Program-made: the position numbers and the translations under genes
The notes under the pieces: generated by a model
The model's input: only the letters and a program-made list of their open reading frames with translations
Database searches by the model: none
Told to the model about the DNA's origin: nothing
Source: Glebionis coronaria
Lineage: Eukaryota > Streptophyta > Magnoliopsida > Asterales > Asteraceae
DNA length: 64,000 nucleotides
Direction of reading: 5' to 3'
Assembly (NCBI GenBank): GCA_025667525.1
Contig: JANFOE010002281.1
Coordinates: 1-64,000 of the forward strand
Part shown: piece after piece, positions 1 through 11,372 of the stretch
Position numbering within the stretch: the stretch's first letter is position 1
Layout of the letters: every line of letters begins with the position of its first letter

Positions 1-3000
1 GTAAACATAAAATGAAAGTGAAATGACCAAAATACCCCTAATGGGCCAAAACAGTAAACAGTCCATGTCAAATGGGCTTTTTGGCCCAATAAGCAAAACG
101 TCAACCAAATAAGTTGAAAAGTTCCAGTCTAGCTTTAAATTGAAATTTAAACACAAAACTCGAAAGGCCCAAAAGCTGAATTAGTGCTTATCACAACTGA
201 ATAAGCAAACAACTTATCCTTAATGGGCTTTTTGGCCCATTAATCCATAAGCTAATGCCATAAGCTGAAATTTGACACACATCCTTCTTTTGAGGTTATA
301 AAGCTGTTTGTAAAAAGAATTTTTGAATAAGCTCAAGAGATAAGCCTGAAATAAGCTAAAGCTCTCTACAGAAAATGACAAAATAGTCGTTTTTGAGTTT
401 TAGACCACTTCAAGAGCTGATTCAAGTTGAAAAAGGTTTCAAATGATAACACAAAGCTTAATCAACAAAAATTTTTCAAATAAGCACATTCAATAAGATG
501 GAAAAAGCAATAAGCTGTTTTTGAAAAAGACAAAATAGTCGTTTTCTAATCAAAAGCTAAAACCAAAAGCTGTAAACTTCAAAACTGACTTATAAGCTTA
601 AAATATTAAGTTCTATCACAAAAAATAAGTTGTTGCACAATAGAAATTAGCTAGAATAGCTTAGTAATAAGTTGATGAACAAATAACAGTATCAGTGGGA
701 ACTTTCAGTGGGAAAGAGTTCCCACTGCTTTGACTTTTTGACTTGCTTTTTTAAAGAGATTCACTTGGTGTTTTTGGACAATAAGGGCACCCCTACAACC
801 AGTGAGTTGTAGGGAGTCACAATTAAGCAGAAAAACACAAATTAATCCAGCCAAATGATACAGTTTAATCAAACAGTCCACAAATATGACACAGACATGA
901 GTATAAGCAGATCCGGTGATTAAAAAGCTGTTTGAGCAAAAATAAGCCAACCAAAGTCCACCAAAAGCATACACAAGTTATAACAGACTTAATGAAACAA
1001 AATTAAACTTATTTCAAGCATTGGTTCAATGATTAGATCTAGTTATAACCCTAAGTGACTTAAGCTGTTTTTCTGATGAACACCACAAACTTTTTTTTTG
1101 CTGAACTAAATGACCAAATCTTGAACTTTAAACTCTCAAATCCAAAAATCAGGTCAGACAACCTTTGTTTTAATACTTGTTAACCCTAGTTAGGCATGCA
1201 AGCTAGGTGTTTACAAATTTTCAGATCAAAAGGACCTAGAACAAGCTAGATAGACCAATGATTCAGATTTGATGTTACAAAGCATAAGAATTGAAAATAT
1301 AAACACTCAACCACTTTAATATCAGATACAAACACTAACAAACCCTAAACCCCTACTCAATCTTATGCATACTTGAAATAAGCAGTAACCCCAAACACCC
1401 TTTAAACTTTTTAAATCCAAATTTAACAAAGCAAATGTGTTTTTTAGGTTTAACCAAACTCAAACAAGCATCATAACAACATTCTTATCAAGTAAGAACA
1501 AGATTACATGCATAAGAACACAACATACAACAACAGATAACCAAAATCACTTAGTACCACTTTTCAACATATTTTCAAGAGATTATGACAAACCTCATGA
1601 ATGTACATCCACACTCACGTATGTTAGAGCTTAAGTTCTAGCTAAACAAGAACAAGCTTCCAACAAAACTCCCTGCTAAGACCAAACAAAGTCAATAATA
1701 ATAGTTATATAAAAAATGAAAATGAAAACAGATTCTTTCAAGCTTGTACCCCACTCCTTGAATCCTCCCAAACCACAAGCTTCACTACACCTTGATAAGT
1801 ACCTTATCAGGGTGCTATGATCAACTTTTGATCCAAAAGTTCAAGTGTTTGTACACAAAACTTGGATAAAAATCAGATTTTTGGAAAACTTTTGAACAAA
1901 CTTTCATAAACTTCAAACCAAACTCATAAACCTAAAACTCAAACTCAAAATATATAAACAAGACAAAGTAAAGTAGATTGGTGCTTGGAATTCGTCAACA
2001 AAGTTAAACACTTTTTCATTCACTTGAACAAAGGATTTACAAACTTGTGACTAAGGAAAACCAAGAACAGGTTCAATGTATGAAACCTAATGCCTTTATA
2101 TAAGCTACAAGTGAACTAAAATGTTGAATAAAAAACTAGAAACCCTAGTTATGAAGTTCCAATTATGCCCTTGAAAGTTTGAATCTAGACTTGAATTTGA
2201 AGTTAGAGCTGATATATGTGACATTTCTTTGTTGTTTTGTGATCTCACACGTCCAAATGTGCTTAGGTATGAAGCATTGCTTGTGGGGTGTTGATCTTCT
2301 GGCAACACTTTTGTCTTCGTATATAAAGTAGCAGGGCATGCAACATGTGACTTCATGGTGAGGTGGCACCAAGTTTAAGGGTTAGGTTATGATTAATAGA
2401 CCCTTAATCATCATTCTGGAACAGATTAGAGGTTAGTTTTTAGTGGTTAAGAAAAACCCAAAACATGTTCATCATGAATAGTAGCTGATTTGATCTTGTT
2501 TAGTTTTTGAAAATGTGCTTGGCGCCATATTAATAACTAATTAAATAATTAGTTATTAAATGGGTGTAGTGGATTGATGTGGTGGAGAAATGGTGTCATG
2601 TGATTGGAGGGTTTGGTGAGTGGGGTGAGGTGGCAGTGTGGGATTGGTCTAGGTTTCTTTTGTTGTCGTCCAAGTTTAACCACTCTATTTCCTTCTTTGT
2701 TTCATTTGTGTTTTAAAATGCCAAAAACAAAATTCCTTTGTATTTGAAGTTTTAAACTTCATACTTTGGCCACCAATCTTGCCAATTCTTCAAAGTTGAG
2801 GGTCCTTTTTGTAAATTTGACAAACTTTAGGGACCAAACTTGTAATTATGAATAAACAAGGGTATAAAGTGTCAATTATTCAATAAAGAAGAACCCTTCT
2901 TGTATAATCTTCAATTCTCCAAGGACTTTTCTTGGAAAATCAACTCTAGGGCCCGGTTCATTGTGCGTCTTCTTTTCCCGTATTCGTTTTTGATTGATTC

Positions 3001-3145
3001 TTGTGATCTTTTGTCATTTTCTCGATATCCGTACCTAAAATACACACTGAGCAAACACAAGCATATATTTGGCACTTTTTGTGATATTTTAACCATTTTA
3101 AGCCTGTTATGGATGATGAGACTATGTATAAAAGCAATCTCATCA
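1..3145 (-). repeat. 3' LTR of Athila-1, cut by window start
   Basis: This stretch matches 11989-15133 base for base with only scattered differences at an offset of about 11988. Its right edge, plus strand CATCA at 3141-3145, is followed by CTCCCCCATACC. On the minus strand that is a purine tract followed by TGATGAGATTG, the expected start of an LTR. Roughly 600 bases are missing off the left of the window. Short reading frames here (for example 705-974 and 2105-2356) have no family features and are ignored. The sequence is rich in repeated AAGCTGAA/ATAAGC words and has no other gene. Confidence 0.85.
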
Positions 3146-3157
3146 CTCCCCCATACC
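3146..3157 (-). other. Polypurine tract of Athila-1
   Basis: The minus strand reads GGTATGGGGGAG directly before the LTR start TGATGAG. This is the usual primer site for plus-strand DNA synthesis. The equivalent in Athila-2 (from 15134) reads GTGGGAG because one base has changed. Confidence 0.7.
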
Positions 3158-4936
3158 AAACCATTGCCGTGCCCTCACGCAATGCTAGAATAAAGTATGG
3201 TAGCACCTCCAAAATTCATTTTATTGACTTTATTGAATCATAAACTTACTACACTACTACTACTTGTGTTTTAGACATAATGTATGATTTTCATCACAAT
3301 ATGGGACGTTTAGGTTCATAGAACAAGAACACGTGAATGCTTCGTTTGAAATAATTTCATCGTCCCTGATTTTCACCCAATTCCATGCCAAGCGTGTAAC
3401 GAGATCATTGTCATTATAAGTTAGTAATGCTAACAATACTCATATGCCCTAATCACGTACTTAGACTCCCTTAATCCTATTTGGTATCTCTTATATTTTA
3501 TTTTTCTTGAATGTTCATGAGGATAAATTTTTGACTTATGCGTAGAGATTAAGGTCCAAAAATAGAATCATAACGGTGTAACCAAGACCATCGAATTAAT
3601 AACCCCCTAATAGACAACGATGTCAAAAAGTTAAGTCAACAAGAAGGATCGATAAACACGGTTTTATAACGGTTTTGAACATGAGACTTATTACCAAGAC
3701 TTTTATACGCCCTAACGGATGGGCCTTATTATCATAGGTTTACCTCCATCTTTTATTCAACTCCGCCATGGAGCTTTTATTATGACTTCAGTCTTGCCTT
3801 GCCTTTTATTTAACCTCGCCATGAGGTGTTTATTATGGCCAAAGACGTATATCCTCACGCTAAAGCGAATTTTGGATCTTTAAAGCTTCAAAGATTAAGG
3901 CTTAATCACTTCCATTTTTTCATAGATTTTTAGGCCTTATGAGCTTTGAATTTTTGCTTGATTTAGATGAGCACTTGAAATCTTATTATTCGGTGAAGCT
4001 TTCGATTATTCGGGTTGCCAATACTTTAAAACCGTGACGCTAGCGATACCTTAATGTCTTCCCAATTTAATTACATGGAAGCTACTAGAAAAGACTAGAA
4101 ACTAACAATTAAGACTAAACCGCTAAGTCAATACTTATTAGCAAAATATATATACAAGCGAAGGGAGAATAAGCAAACAATTAAAACACATGAGTTTTTG
4201 AAAGAATACGAGTACTCTACGTTTAGCATAGTAACTTATAATTAACTCTATCATTTCTCGTCCTCATTTAAGAGACTTAGCCTAATATAAAGTTAAGGAA
4301 TCGAAGCTAAGTGCTCAACATGCACGGTCGAGTCAAAAATTACTCTTATTCTCGCCATCGAAAAATCTACATTCGTGTCTTCAAACATTTTTGAAACATG
4401 AGAAAAAATTTAAAATTTGGCCATTTTTAGCCTTATTTGCAACAAAACGATAAACAAAATGATAAACTTTGGAAAGCGCGAGGGTTTGGCAAGGCAAGTA
4501 TCTATTCACCCCCATACTAAAGTTAAAATTGTCCTCAATGTTTCGAGTCTAAGGGTAAAGTACCCTCATATTAGAGATGAAGTCGAATGCCTAATCTAGC
4601 ATGGAAAGGGTGGAACCATTAAATCAATAGCCGTTTATAAAGTGTGCTAAAAACCTAAGGTTAGAACATCAAAGGATAATCATATGGATATCGAGAAATT
4701 CTTCAAAGCAAATGATCGAGTGCTCACGTAAAACGAACACGAGAGGCTCCAATCGTGAAGATAATGATCATCTAAAAACCACAAGTCACAAACAACCATG
4801 AAACAAAGGTTGGAAGGGTACAAATCCCCTCACGTAAGCTACATTAGAAAGCGATACATGGATAACCATGGGACTCCCCCACGAGGCACCTCGTTTTTTA
4901 ATACCGAGTTATAAGCTCGACTCGATCCCCTCAATA
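3158..4936 (-). other. Athila-1 3' non-coding region between integrase and LTR
   Basis: This is 1.8 kb downstream of the integrase stop with no convincing reading frame. Athila relatives often carry an env-like frame here; none is readable in this copy. It contains a cluster of small hairpins (see 3709-3826) and AT-rich sequence. The same region is kept in Athila-2 (15134-16925) with very few differences. Confidence 0.6.
3709..3826 (-). repeat. Small hairpin cluster in Athila 3' non-coding region
   Basis: Three stem-loops are each followed by (T)TTATTAT. They are GCCC-8-GGGC at 3709-3724, CTCC-GCCAT-GGAG at 3761-3773 and CCTC-GCCAT-GAGG at 3814-3826. The last two share the loop GCCAT but have different complementary stems. 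The copies in Athila-2 lie about 11988 bases further on. Role unknown. Confidence 0.55.
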
Positions 4937-6253
4937 CTAATTATCATTGGGGAAGGTGACTTGGTCGAGGTAGTTCAAAGAAGGAACTTCCCCACCAAAG
5001 TAGTGCTTCAACCTATGGCCATTCACCTTGAAGTTAGGACCATCATTTTGAGCTAGCTCGATGGTCCCATAAGGAAACACTTGGGTAATGGTAAATGGAA
5101 CGGACCAATGGGATTTCAACTTGCCAGAAAATATTTTTAATTTCGAGTTAAAAAGCAACACTTGATCTCCAATGTTAAAAACACGGTTTTTAATTTTAGA
5201 ATCATGAAACCTTTTAGTTTTCTCTTTGTAAATCAATGAATTTTCATAAGCAATATCCCTTAATTCATCCAATTCATTCAATTGCGTTTTCTGGTGTTTT
5301 CCCACGGTCTCAATGTCATCATTACAATGCTTTAGGGCCCAATAAGCCTAGTGTTCGAGTTCAATGGGCAAGTGGCAATTCTTCCCATACACAAGCTTGT
5401 AAGGAGTGCACCCAATGGGCATCTTATGAGCGGTACGAAAGGCCCATAAAGCATCGTCTAACTTATCCGACCATGATTATCGGTTCTTTCCTATCGATCT
5501 CTCCAAGATCCTCTTCAAAGCTCGGTTCGAAACCTCGACTTGCCAACTCGTTTGTGGGTGATAAGCCGTAGAAAGCCAATGTGTAACCTCATATTTCTTT
5601 AGAACCCTTTCGAATTGGTCATTACAAAAATGGGTTCCACGATCGCTTATGATTGCACCAGGGGTTCCAAACCGAGAAAACAATTACTTCAAAACCTTGA
5701 CTACCACACAAGCATCGTTCGTGGGCAAAGCCTTAGCTTCCACCCACTTGGATAGCTAGTCAACGACAACAAGGATGTACTTATTACCACGAGATGATGG
5801 TAACGACCCCATAAAATCAATTCCCCAAACGTCAAAGATCTCACACACTTGGATGATATTTTGTGGTATTTCATCATTTTGTGAGGCTTTTCCTTGATGT
5901 TGGCATGAGTCACACGACTTGACAAGTGCGTGTGTATCTCGGTAAATAGTAGGCCAAAAGAAACCGACATCAAAGACCTTCTTCATCGTGAGATTAGCAC
6001 CATGGTGACCATCCGTTGGTCCCTCGTGACAAGCTCTAAGGATATTAGAAGCTTCGGTGCCAAAAATAGAACATCGAATAATTTGATCCGCACAAGTCCG
6101 AAATAGGTAAGGGTCGTTCCAAAAGTAGAACTTGACGTCACGAAAGAATTTCCGTTTTTGTTGAGTCGTCATACCCTTAATGATGAAGTTTCCCGCATGG
6201 TAATTTGCGATGTACGCAAACCATGGGGTGGATGAGTCTGCCTTGGAATTCAC
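4937..6253 (-). pseudogene. pol: Athila-1 integrase, broken
   Basis: Integrase joins retroelement cDNA to the genome. Reading down the minus strand, the zinc-binding HHCC region is at about 5880-6100 ([12 protein letters not shown], then SCDSCQHQ). The catalytic core shows WGIDFMG (first Asp), [11 protein letters not shown] (second Asp) and QVEVSNR (Glu). The C-terminal part (5305 to 4937) is continuous, with [19 protein letters not shown] and a final VNGHRLKHYFGG, as in Athila proteins. Stops break it at VVD*LSKWVEA (Tyr codon changed to TAG), LK*LFSRF and ELEH*AYW; the last is also present in Athila-2. QTSGQ is changed to QTSWQ. Not functional as read. Confidence 0.85.
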
Positions 6254-6385
6254 TACAACAAGTGTCTCGAGAGGAAATGTTTTCGTGATTTCCTAGTTCT
6301 CGTTCACACTTTGGTGAGGATCTTCCAAGCGAGAAAGATGATCGGCCGCTAGATTCTCGGCTCCTTTTTTGTCAAGTATTGTGAC

Positions 6386-7729
6386 TTAAAATTCTTGTAG
6401 GAGGAGAATCCAACGAAGCAACCTCATCTTAGCATCTTGTTTAGCCATGAGGTACTTGATTTCCGAAGGATCCGTATACACTATGATTTTGGTCAAGATG
6501 AGATAAGGTCGGAATTTCTCAAATGCATACACCACGGGAAGGAATTCCTTTTCTGTTGTGGTATACTTAAGTTGAGCCTCGGTCATCGTCTTGCTAGCAT
6601 AGTGAATAGGCAAGAAGTGCTTTTCATGACGTTGCCCCAAAACGGCCCCAATAGCGTAATCACTTGCATCACACATAAGCTCAAAGGGGAGGTTCCAATT
6701 GGGAGCAACAAGAATGGAAGCTCCGGTAAGTTTCCTCTTAAGGATTTTAAAGGCTCGTACACAATCTTCGTTAAAGACAAAAGGAGCATCTTTTTTGAGG
6801 AGGTGTGTAATGGGTCGAGATATCTTTGAAAAAACCTTGATGAATCGATGATAAAAGCCCACGTGGCCTAGGAAACTCCTAACTCCCTTAACGGTTTTGG
6901 GATGAGGTAATTTGGCGATGACGTCTATCTTAGCTTTGTCTACCTCAATCCCCGCTTTCGAGACCTTGTGCCCTAAGACGATTCCTTCTTTAACCATAAA
7001 ATGACATTTTTCCCAATTGAGCACAAGGTTGGTTTCCTCACAACATTTCAACATATGTTTTAAATTTCCTAAGCACGAAGTGAACGAAGTACCAAACACG
7101 GATAAATCATCCATAAAGACTTCCATCGTCTCGATCATGTCATGAAAAATAGCCATCATACACCGTTGAAAAGTTCCCGGTGCATTGCAAAGTCCGAATG
7201 GCATTCTACGATAGGCAAACGTTCCATATGGACACGTAAACTTAGTTTTTTCTTGATCACGAGGATCGATGGGGATTTGGAAGTAACCGGAAAAACAATC
7301 TAAGAAGCAATAGAAATCGTTTCCCGCAAGACGCTCCAACATTTGATCCATGAAGGGCAGGGGAAAATGGTCTTTACGAGTAGCGTCATTCAACTTACGA
7401 TAGTCGATGCACACCCTCCAACCGGTCACGAGTCAAGTTGGAATTAACTCGTTGGCATCGTTTGGCACAACGGTCATTCCTCCCTTTTTAGGGACACAAT
7501 GAATGAGACTCACCCAAGGGCTATCGGAAATAGGGTAAATCATTCCCGCGTCAAGGAATTTAAGGACTTCCTTTTTGATGACGTCGTGAATTTTGGGGTT
7601 CAACCTCCTTTGACATTGGATTGCAGGATTGTAGTCTTCCTCCATTAAGATTTTGTGGGTACAAAATTTAGGATCAATTCCCTTAATGTCGGATAATTTC
7701 CACGCAATTTCCCCTTTGTGGTCCTTCAA
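6386..7729 (-). pseudogene. pol: Athila-1 reverse transcriptase and RNase H, one stop
   Basis: The reverse transcriptase begins with SDIKGIDPKFCTHKI and continues through MIYPISDSPWVS. After one in-frame TGA (7430-7432) it gives a 347-residue run with RVCIDYRKLNDATRKDHFPL, GLCNAPGTFQR and the catalytic EVFMDDLSVFG. RNase H follows with [37 protein letters not shown] and VYTDPSEIKYLM. The TGA replaces an Arg codon that is intact in Athila-3 and is also present in Athila-2. The frame is closed by changes near 6386. Apart from the stop, this is the best preserved pol segment in the window. Confidence 0.9.
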
Positions 7730-7797
7730 AACATCGATAAGTGTGGTTTTTCATCATCCGAAAGATCCTTCGCAATAATAACCGGAAACTTATCGTC

Positions 7798-8546
7798 TCA
7801 TTCCAAGAATACGTACTCGAGATGAGGAGGAAGATCTTTCAACTCGAGGATTGGTGGTTCCTCGATTGAAGATTTGGGTTCGATACTCATAACCTCCACC
7901 GGCGGAGGAAATGGGAAATCGTTAAGAAAATCCTTGATAATCGAAAAGTCCTCATCTTTGTCAAGGTCTTCGTTAGAAGTTCGAGGTACATCAAACTCTT
8001 CCAAAGTAAAACCACCTCCTTCAAATGGAGTGAAGGATGGTGTCGAGTTATCAAGAGTAGGATCGAGCATAGTGGAATTGCCACTATTTTCTTCATTACC
8101 AAAACCTAAAAATTCTTATGAAAATTCTTCGCAAACGACATCGATCATATCAATATAGTTTATGGCCACGATAGAATAAACATGAGAAAGTTTGGAGTTT
8201 TGTGTTGCGTTTATAACAAGTTCCTCGTTGTTGAAACGTAAGGTGATTTTCCTTGCATGCACATCAATCAATGCTCTCGACGTATCTAAAAACGAACGAC
8301 CTAAAATAAGAGGAACTTGAGGATCCGTGGGGATATCGGCTACGATATAGTCTACCGGATAATAGAACTTCCCACTTTCATAAAAACGTCTTCGACCAAT
8401 CCACATGCGAGAATCGTTGAATGATCGGCCATCTCGATAGACATTCTCGAACGAGTAAGATTAGGAAGATTGAGCGACTTGAAGATTGCAAGAGGCATCA
8501 AATTAATACTAGCACCAAGATCGGCCAAGGCATAGCATTCTTCCAT
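7798..8546 (-). pseudogene. pol: Athila-1 protease and protease-RT linker, broken
   Basis: The aspartic protease cleaves the polyprotein. The active-site region reads YALADLGASINLMPLAIFKS, the form usual in Athila, where DLGAS replaces DTGA. The second half reads DPQVPLILGRSFLDTSRALI. The acidic linker that joins it to the reverse transcriptase follows (SFTPFEGGGFTLEEFDVPRT, then ILELKDLPPHLEYVFLE). Frameshifts near 8350-8400 and a stop near 8110 separate the pieces. Confidence 0.8.
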
Positions 8547-9458
8547 ATCTTGAATACCAACCGGAAGGGGTCACCGACTTTTTGAGTATGCGGTTAATAT
8601 AAACCGATGAACAACTAGACAATTTTTGCAATTTATCCTTGTTGTTTAACATACTCTTAAAGTTGGCGGCAAATCGAGGTATCATGATTAAAGCGTCGAC
8701 GAAAATTATATTAAATTGCAAATCAGGAAACATCTTAATAAAAAGCTCAAATTGGTAATTTTCACGCTCTTGCAATTTCTCCTTACGAAGTCTCGATGGG
8801 TAAGGTAAGGGTGGTGTTGGGTGGGGCATAGGCATAGCCTTTGGAATATCGGGTTCTAATGTTGGTAAAGGGTCAACCGTAGGTGTGGTTTAGCGGTACT
8901 TTGTGGGATTGGGATATGCTCCTTTTCGACCACCACCTCGGGTTCTTCCTCAATTTCCTCTACCGTAGGAGTAATTAGTTTAGGAGTCGGTTCCTTAAAG
9001 GTCTTACCACTAAGTGTGGTAATCAATTTCATCTCTCCCTTCGGGTTTGACACGGTGTTACTAGGAAGACCACCCGAAGAAGACGGTTTACACATTATAG
9101 TCTCAAACATGCTTGAAATTCTTTCCTCAAGCTTAGATTGCCTTTTATCCGCCTTAAGCATCTCTTGTTTAATTTTATGTTGGCCTTGCTCCATTTTTTG
9201 TTGATTTTGTTGTAACCTTTGCACATTACTCTCCATTTTGTTTGTATGAGTCTTAAGTTCATTTGCAAGCTCGTTTTTCAACTCATTTTGCAAATCATTC
9301 TTAAACTCGGATCTTAGGCTAATTATCTCCCTTTGTATATTATCAAATCTAGCATCATTACCCGTTGCATAATCAACAAATTCATTTGGAGGATCTTTCA
9401 AGTTTTTCAAACCTTTGTTGTTTTTTTGAAAATCACGGTTTTGATTTTTGTTTTGCAC
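8509..9458 (-). pseudogene. gag: Athila-1 gag C-terminal half and gag-pol junction, broken
   Basis: Residues from 9458 down form a strongly predicted coiled coil rich in Gln, Glu and Lys (NELKNELANELKTHTNKMES and following). It is followed by LPSNTVSNPKGEMKLITTLS, a segment typical of the Athila gag C-terminus. After a break near 8850 the segment PYPSRLRKEKLQERENYQFE leads towards the protease. A frameshift near 8570 disrupts the approach to the protease active site. Structural role only. Confidence 0.7.
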
Positions 9459-9497
9459 TTGATTACTAGTCCCTTGATTCCCATAGTTGTTACCCTT

Positions 9498-10647
9498 CTA
9501 GTTGTTCCTTCGATTTCCTTGGTAACCAACTTGAATGTTTCGATAATTGTTAGCATTTTGATTTGGTGGAAAACCCGGTGGAGTCATTTGATTAGTGCGG
9601 GTAACTTGACCGTTTTGGTTATAAGTTCCCGTGGCCGCGTAGGCACTCGAAGTGTTACCACCATTGGTAATGCACTCGGAGAAATCATGACCTCCACCAC
9701 AACACATACAAGAAACCTCAACCGCTTTAGCCATAGCGGGAGTGGCTTGTTCACTAACTTTAAACTAAATCAACAATCCTTTTAGCTTATCAAATATCTT
9801 GTTCTCCAAATTCGCCTCTATTTGGCAAGCATCAATGGTATGTGACAATGAAGGCGAAGACAAAGCCTTGTGAACACTCATGTGTTACGAGGGATATAAA
9901 CCTTGGACCTATTCTCAATGATCAACAATGCTTCCTCCACCGTTTTACACAAAATATTACCACCCGCGGCGGCATTGAGATAGTCTCGCTCATGATCGTT
10001 CAAGCCATTGTAAAATGTGTCGATTTGATGTAAGTCGGAAAACCGTGATGAACACATTCATGCAACATTTCCTTAAACCAATTCCAAGCCATTGAAAAAC
10101 TCTCATTATACTCTTGTGAAAACTTTGAAATCTCGTTTTTCAAATGCGTAGTCTTAGAGGGCGGGAAAAATTGGTTCACGAACCTCGAAATGAGATCCTT
10201 CCACGTCAATATAGAATTGAGTGGCTCTTTCTCTAACCATATTTTAGCGAGCCCCGCTAAGGAATACGGAAAAAGCATCATCTTAATCGAGTCGTTCGAG
10301 ACGTCCTTAAACTTGCAAGTCGCGGTAAGACGATTGAATTGGCGGATGTGGATATGAGGGTTGTCCTTTTCGTCACCACGGAACTTGTTGTTTTGAATCA
10401 CGGACAACAAACCCATCTTAACCTCAAAATTCTCCGCAAGGATAGCGGGAATCACAATAGCCTCTCCATAACCCTTGGTGGGTGCTTGAAGCAACTCCAT
10501 CATAGTATGATTAGCCATGGGTGCTTCTTGTTCTACGATGGGTTCGTCAATAGGAGATTCTTCACTCGAAGGTGTTCCTTCCTTTCGGTTTCTACGTTTA
10601 CGTGCACGTCTTGCTTGGTTATGAGTTTCCATAAACGTCACGTACAA
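9498..10647 (-). pseudogene. gag: Athila-1 gag with retrotransposon gag domain and zinc knuckle
   Basis: Gag forms the particle that packages element RNA. The frame starts METHNQARRARKRRNRKEG after a short upstream extension, then LLQAPTKGYGEAIVIPAILA. The capsid-like gag domain follows, with IWLEKEPLNSILTWKDLISR and FVNQFFPPSKTTHLKNEISK. A frameshift near 10045 interrupts HHGF(S)DLHQID. Further on, a CCHC zinc knuckle (C-MC-C-GGG-H-DFSE-C) is readable at about 9690-9720. Athila-1 is the only copy in the window that keeps gag. Confidence 0.85.
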
Positions 10648-11350
10648 CGTATGAGCAAAGAAGATTCTTTTGGGTGTTTTTACTTTTTCAATTTTTTTGT
10701 GCTTTTGATTGTTTTTAACTCTTTTTTGGATTTTTGTGATGTATTACGTAGACACAAAACTAAAAATCTCTCCCTTCAAATCAAATCTCTCGATTAAAGG
10801 AGCCTCAATGAATAAAAATGATCACGTTGAGTGAACGCCTTCGATGACTTTAGAACGTTGGTGGAACACCAAAACGTTCAAGAGGGTTTAATCTTTGAAA
10901 CCAAGAAAATATATATGATACGTAGATAATACTTTGGTTGACAAACCCTCGATTAGCCCTTTTTATCAAAACACGCAAGCAAGCGGAGGAAACGAGGCGG
11001 CGCTAAGCACTTAAGAGCCTTTTTCCTTTAGGTCTTGAAATACAACCACCTTATACCCACCTTATAGTTTGTGTTTATCAAAATCAAGCTTCACGAAAGT
11101 ATTTATATATTTTGTCTTTTTTATTTGTTTGAAATTCGAATACAATGATTGAGTGATGAAATCCCAATCAAGGTTGTGTTTTCACACTTTTGGGGTACTT
11201 GTTAATTTATTGTGATACGTATGCAATATAGTAATAATATTCACACAAAACGAAAACCGATAATACGTGTCCTTAGAGTTCTAAAACACACAAATACTTA
11301 TTATGGTTAATATAAGAACAAAACTTATTCAAATCAAAACACAACACGCC
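10648..11350 (-). other. Athila-1 5' leader between priming site and gag
   Basis: About 700 bases without a clear frame, as expected for an untranslated leader that holds packaging signals. I did not identify a specific structure in it. Confidence 0.6.
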
Positions 11351-11368
11351 TCCCCGGCAGCGGCGCCA
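11351..11368 (-). other. Primer binding site (tRNA-Asp type) of Athila-1
   Basis: The minus strand reads TGGCGCCGCTGCCGGGGA four bases after the LTR end (...TATCA, AATTT side). It is complementary to the 3' end of plant tRNA-Asp(GTC), as I remember it, except for one base. This is the priming site long known for Athila elements. Confidence 0.85.
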
Positions 11369-11372
11369 AAAT

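Noticed and set aside
705..3212. Several 60-97 codon frames in the Athila LTR, repeated at 12692-15200
   Set aside because: They lie inside an LTR on both strands, have no domain or signal features, and match between copies only because the LTR itself is duplicated.
6437..6829. Plus-strand frames opposite the Athila polymerase, such as 130 codons here and 141 codons at 18392
   Set aside because: Shadows of the minus-strand RNase H/reverse transcriptase, which matches known motifs.
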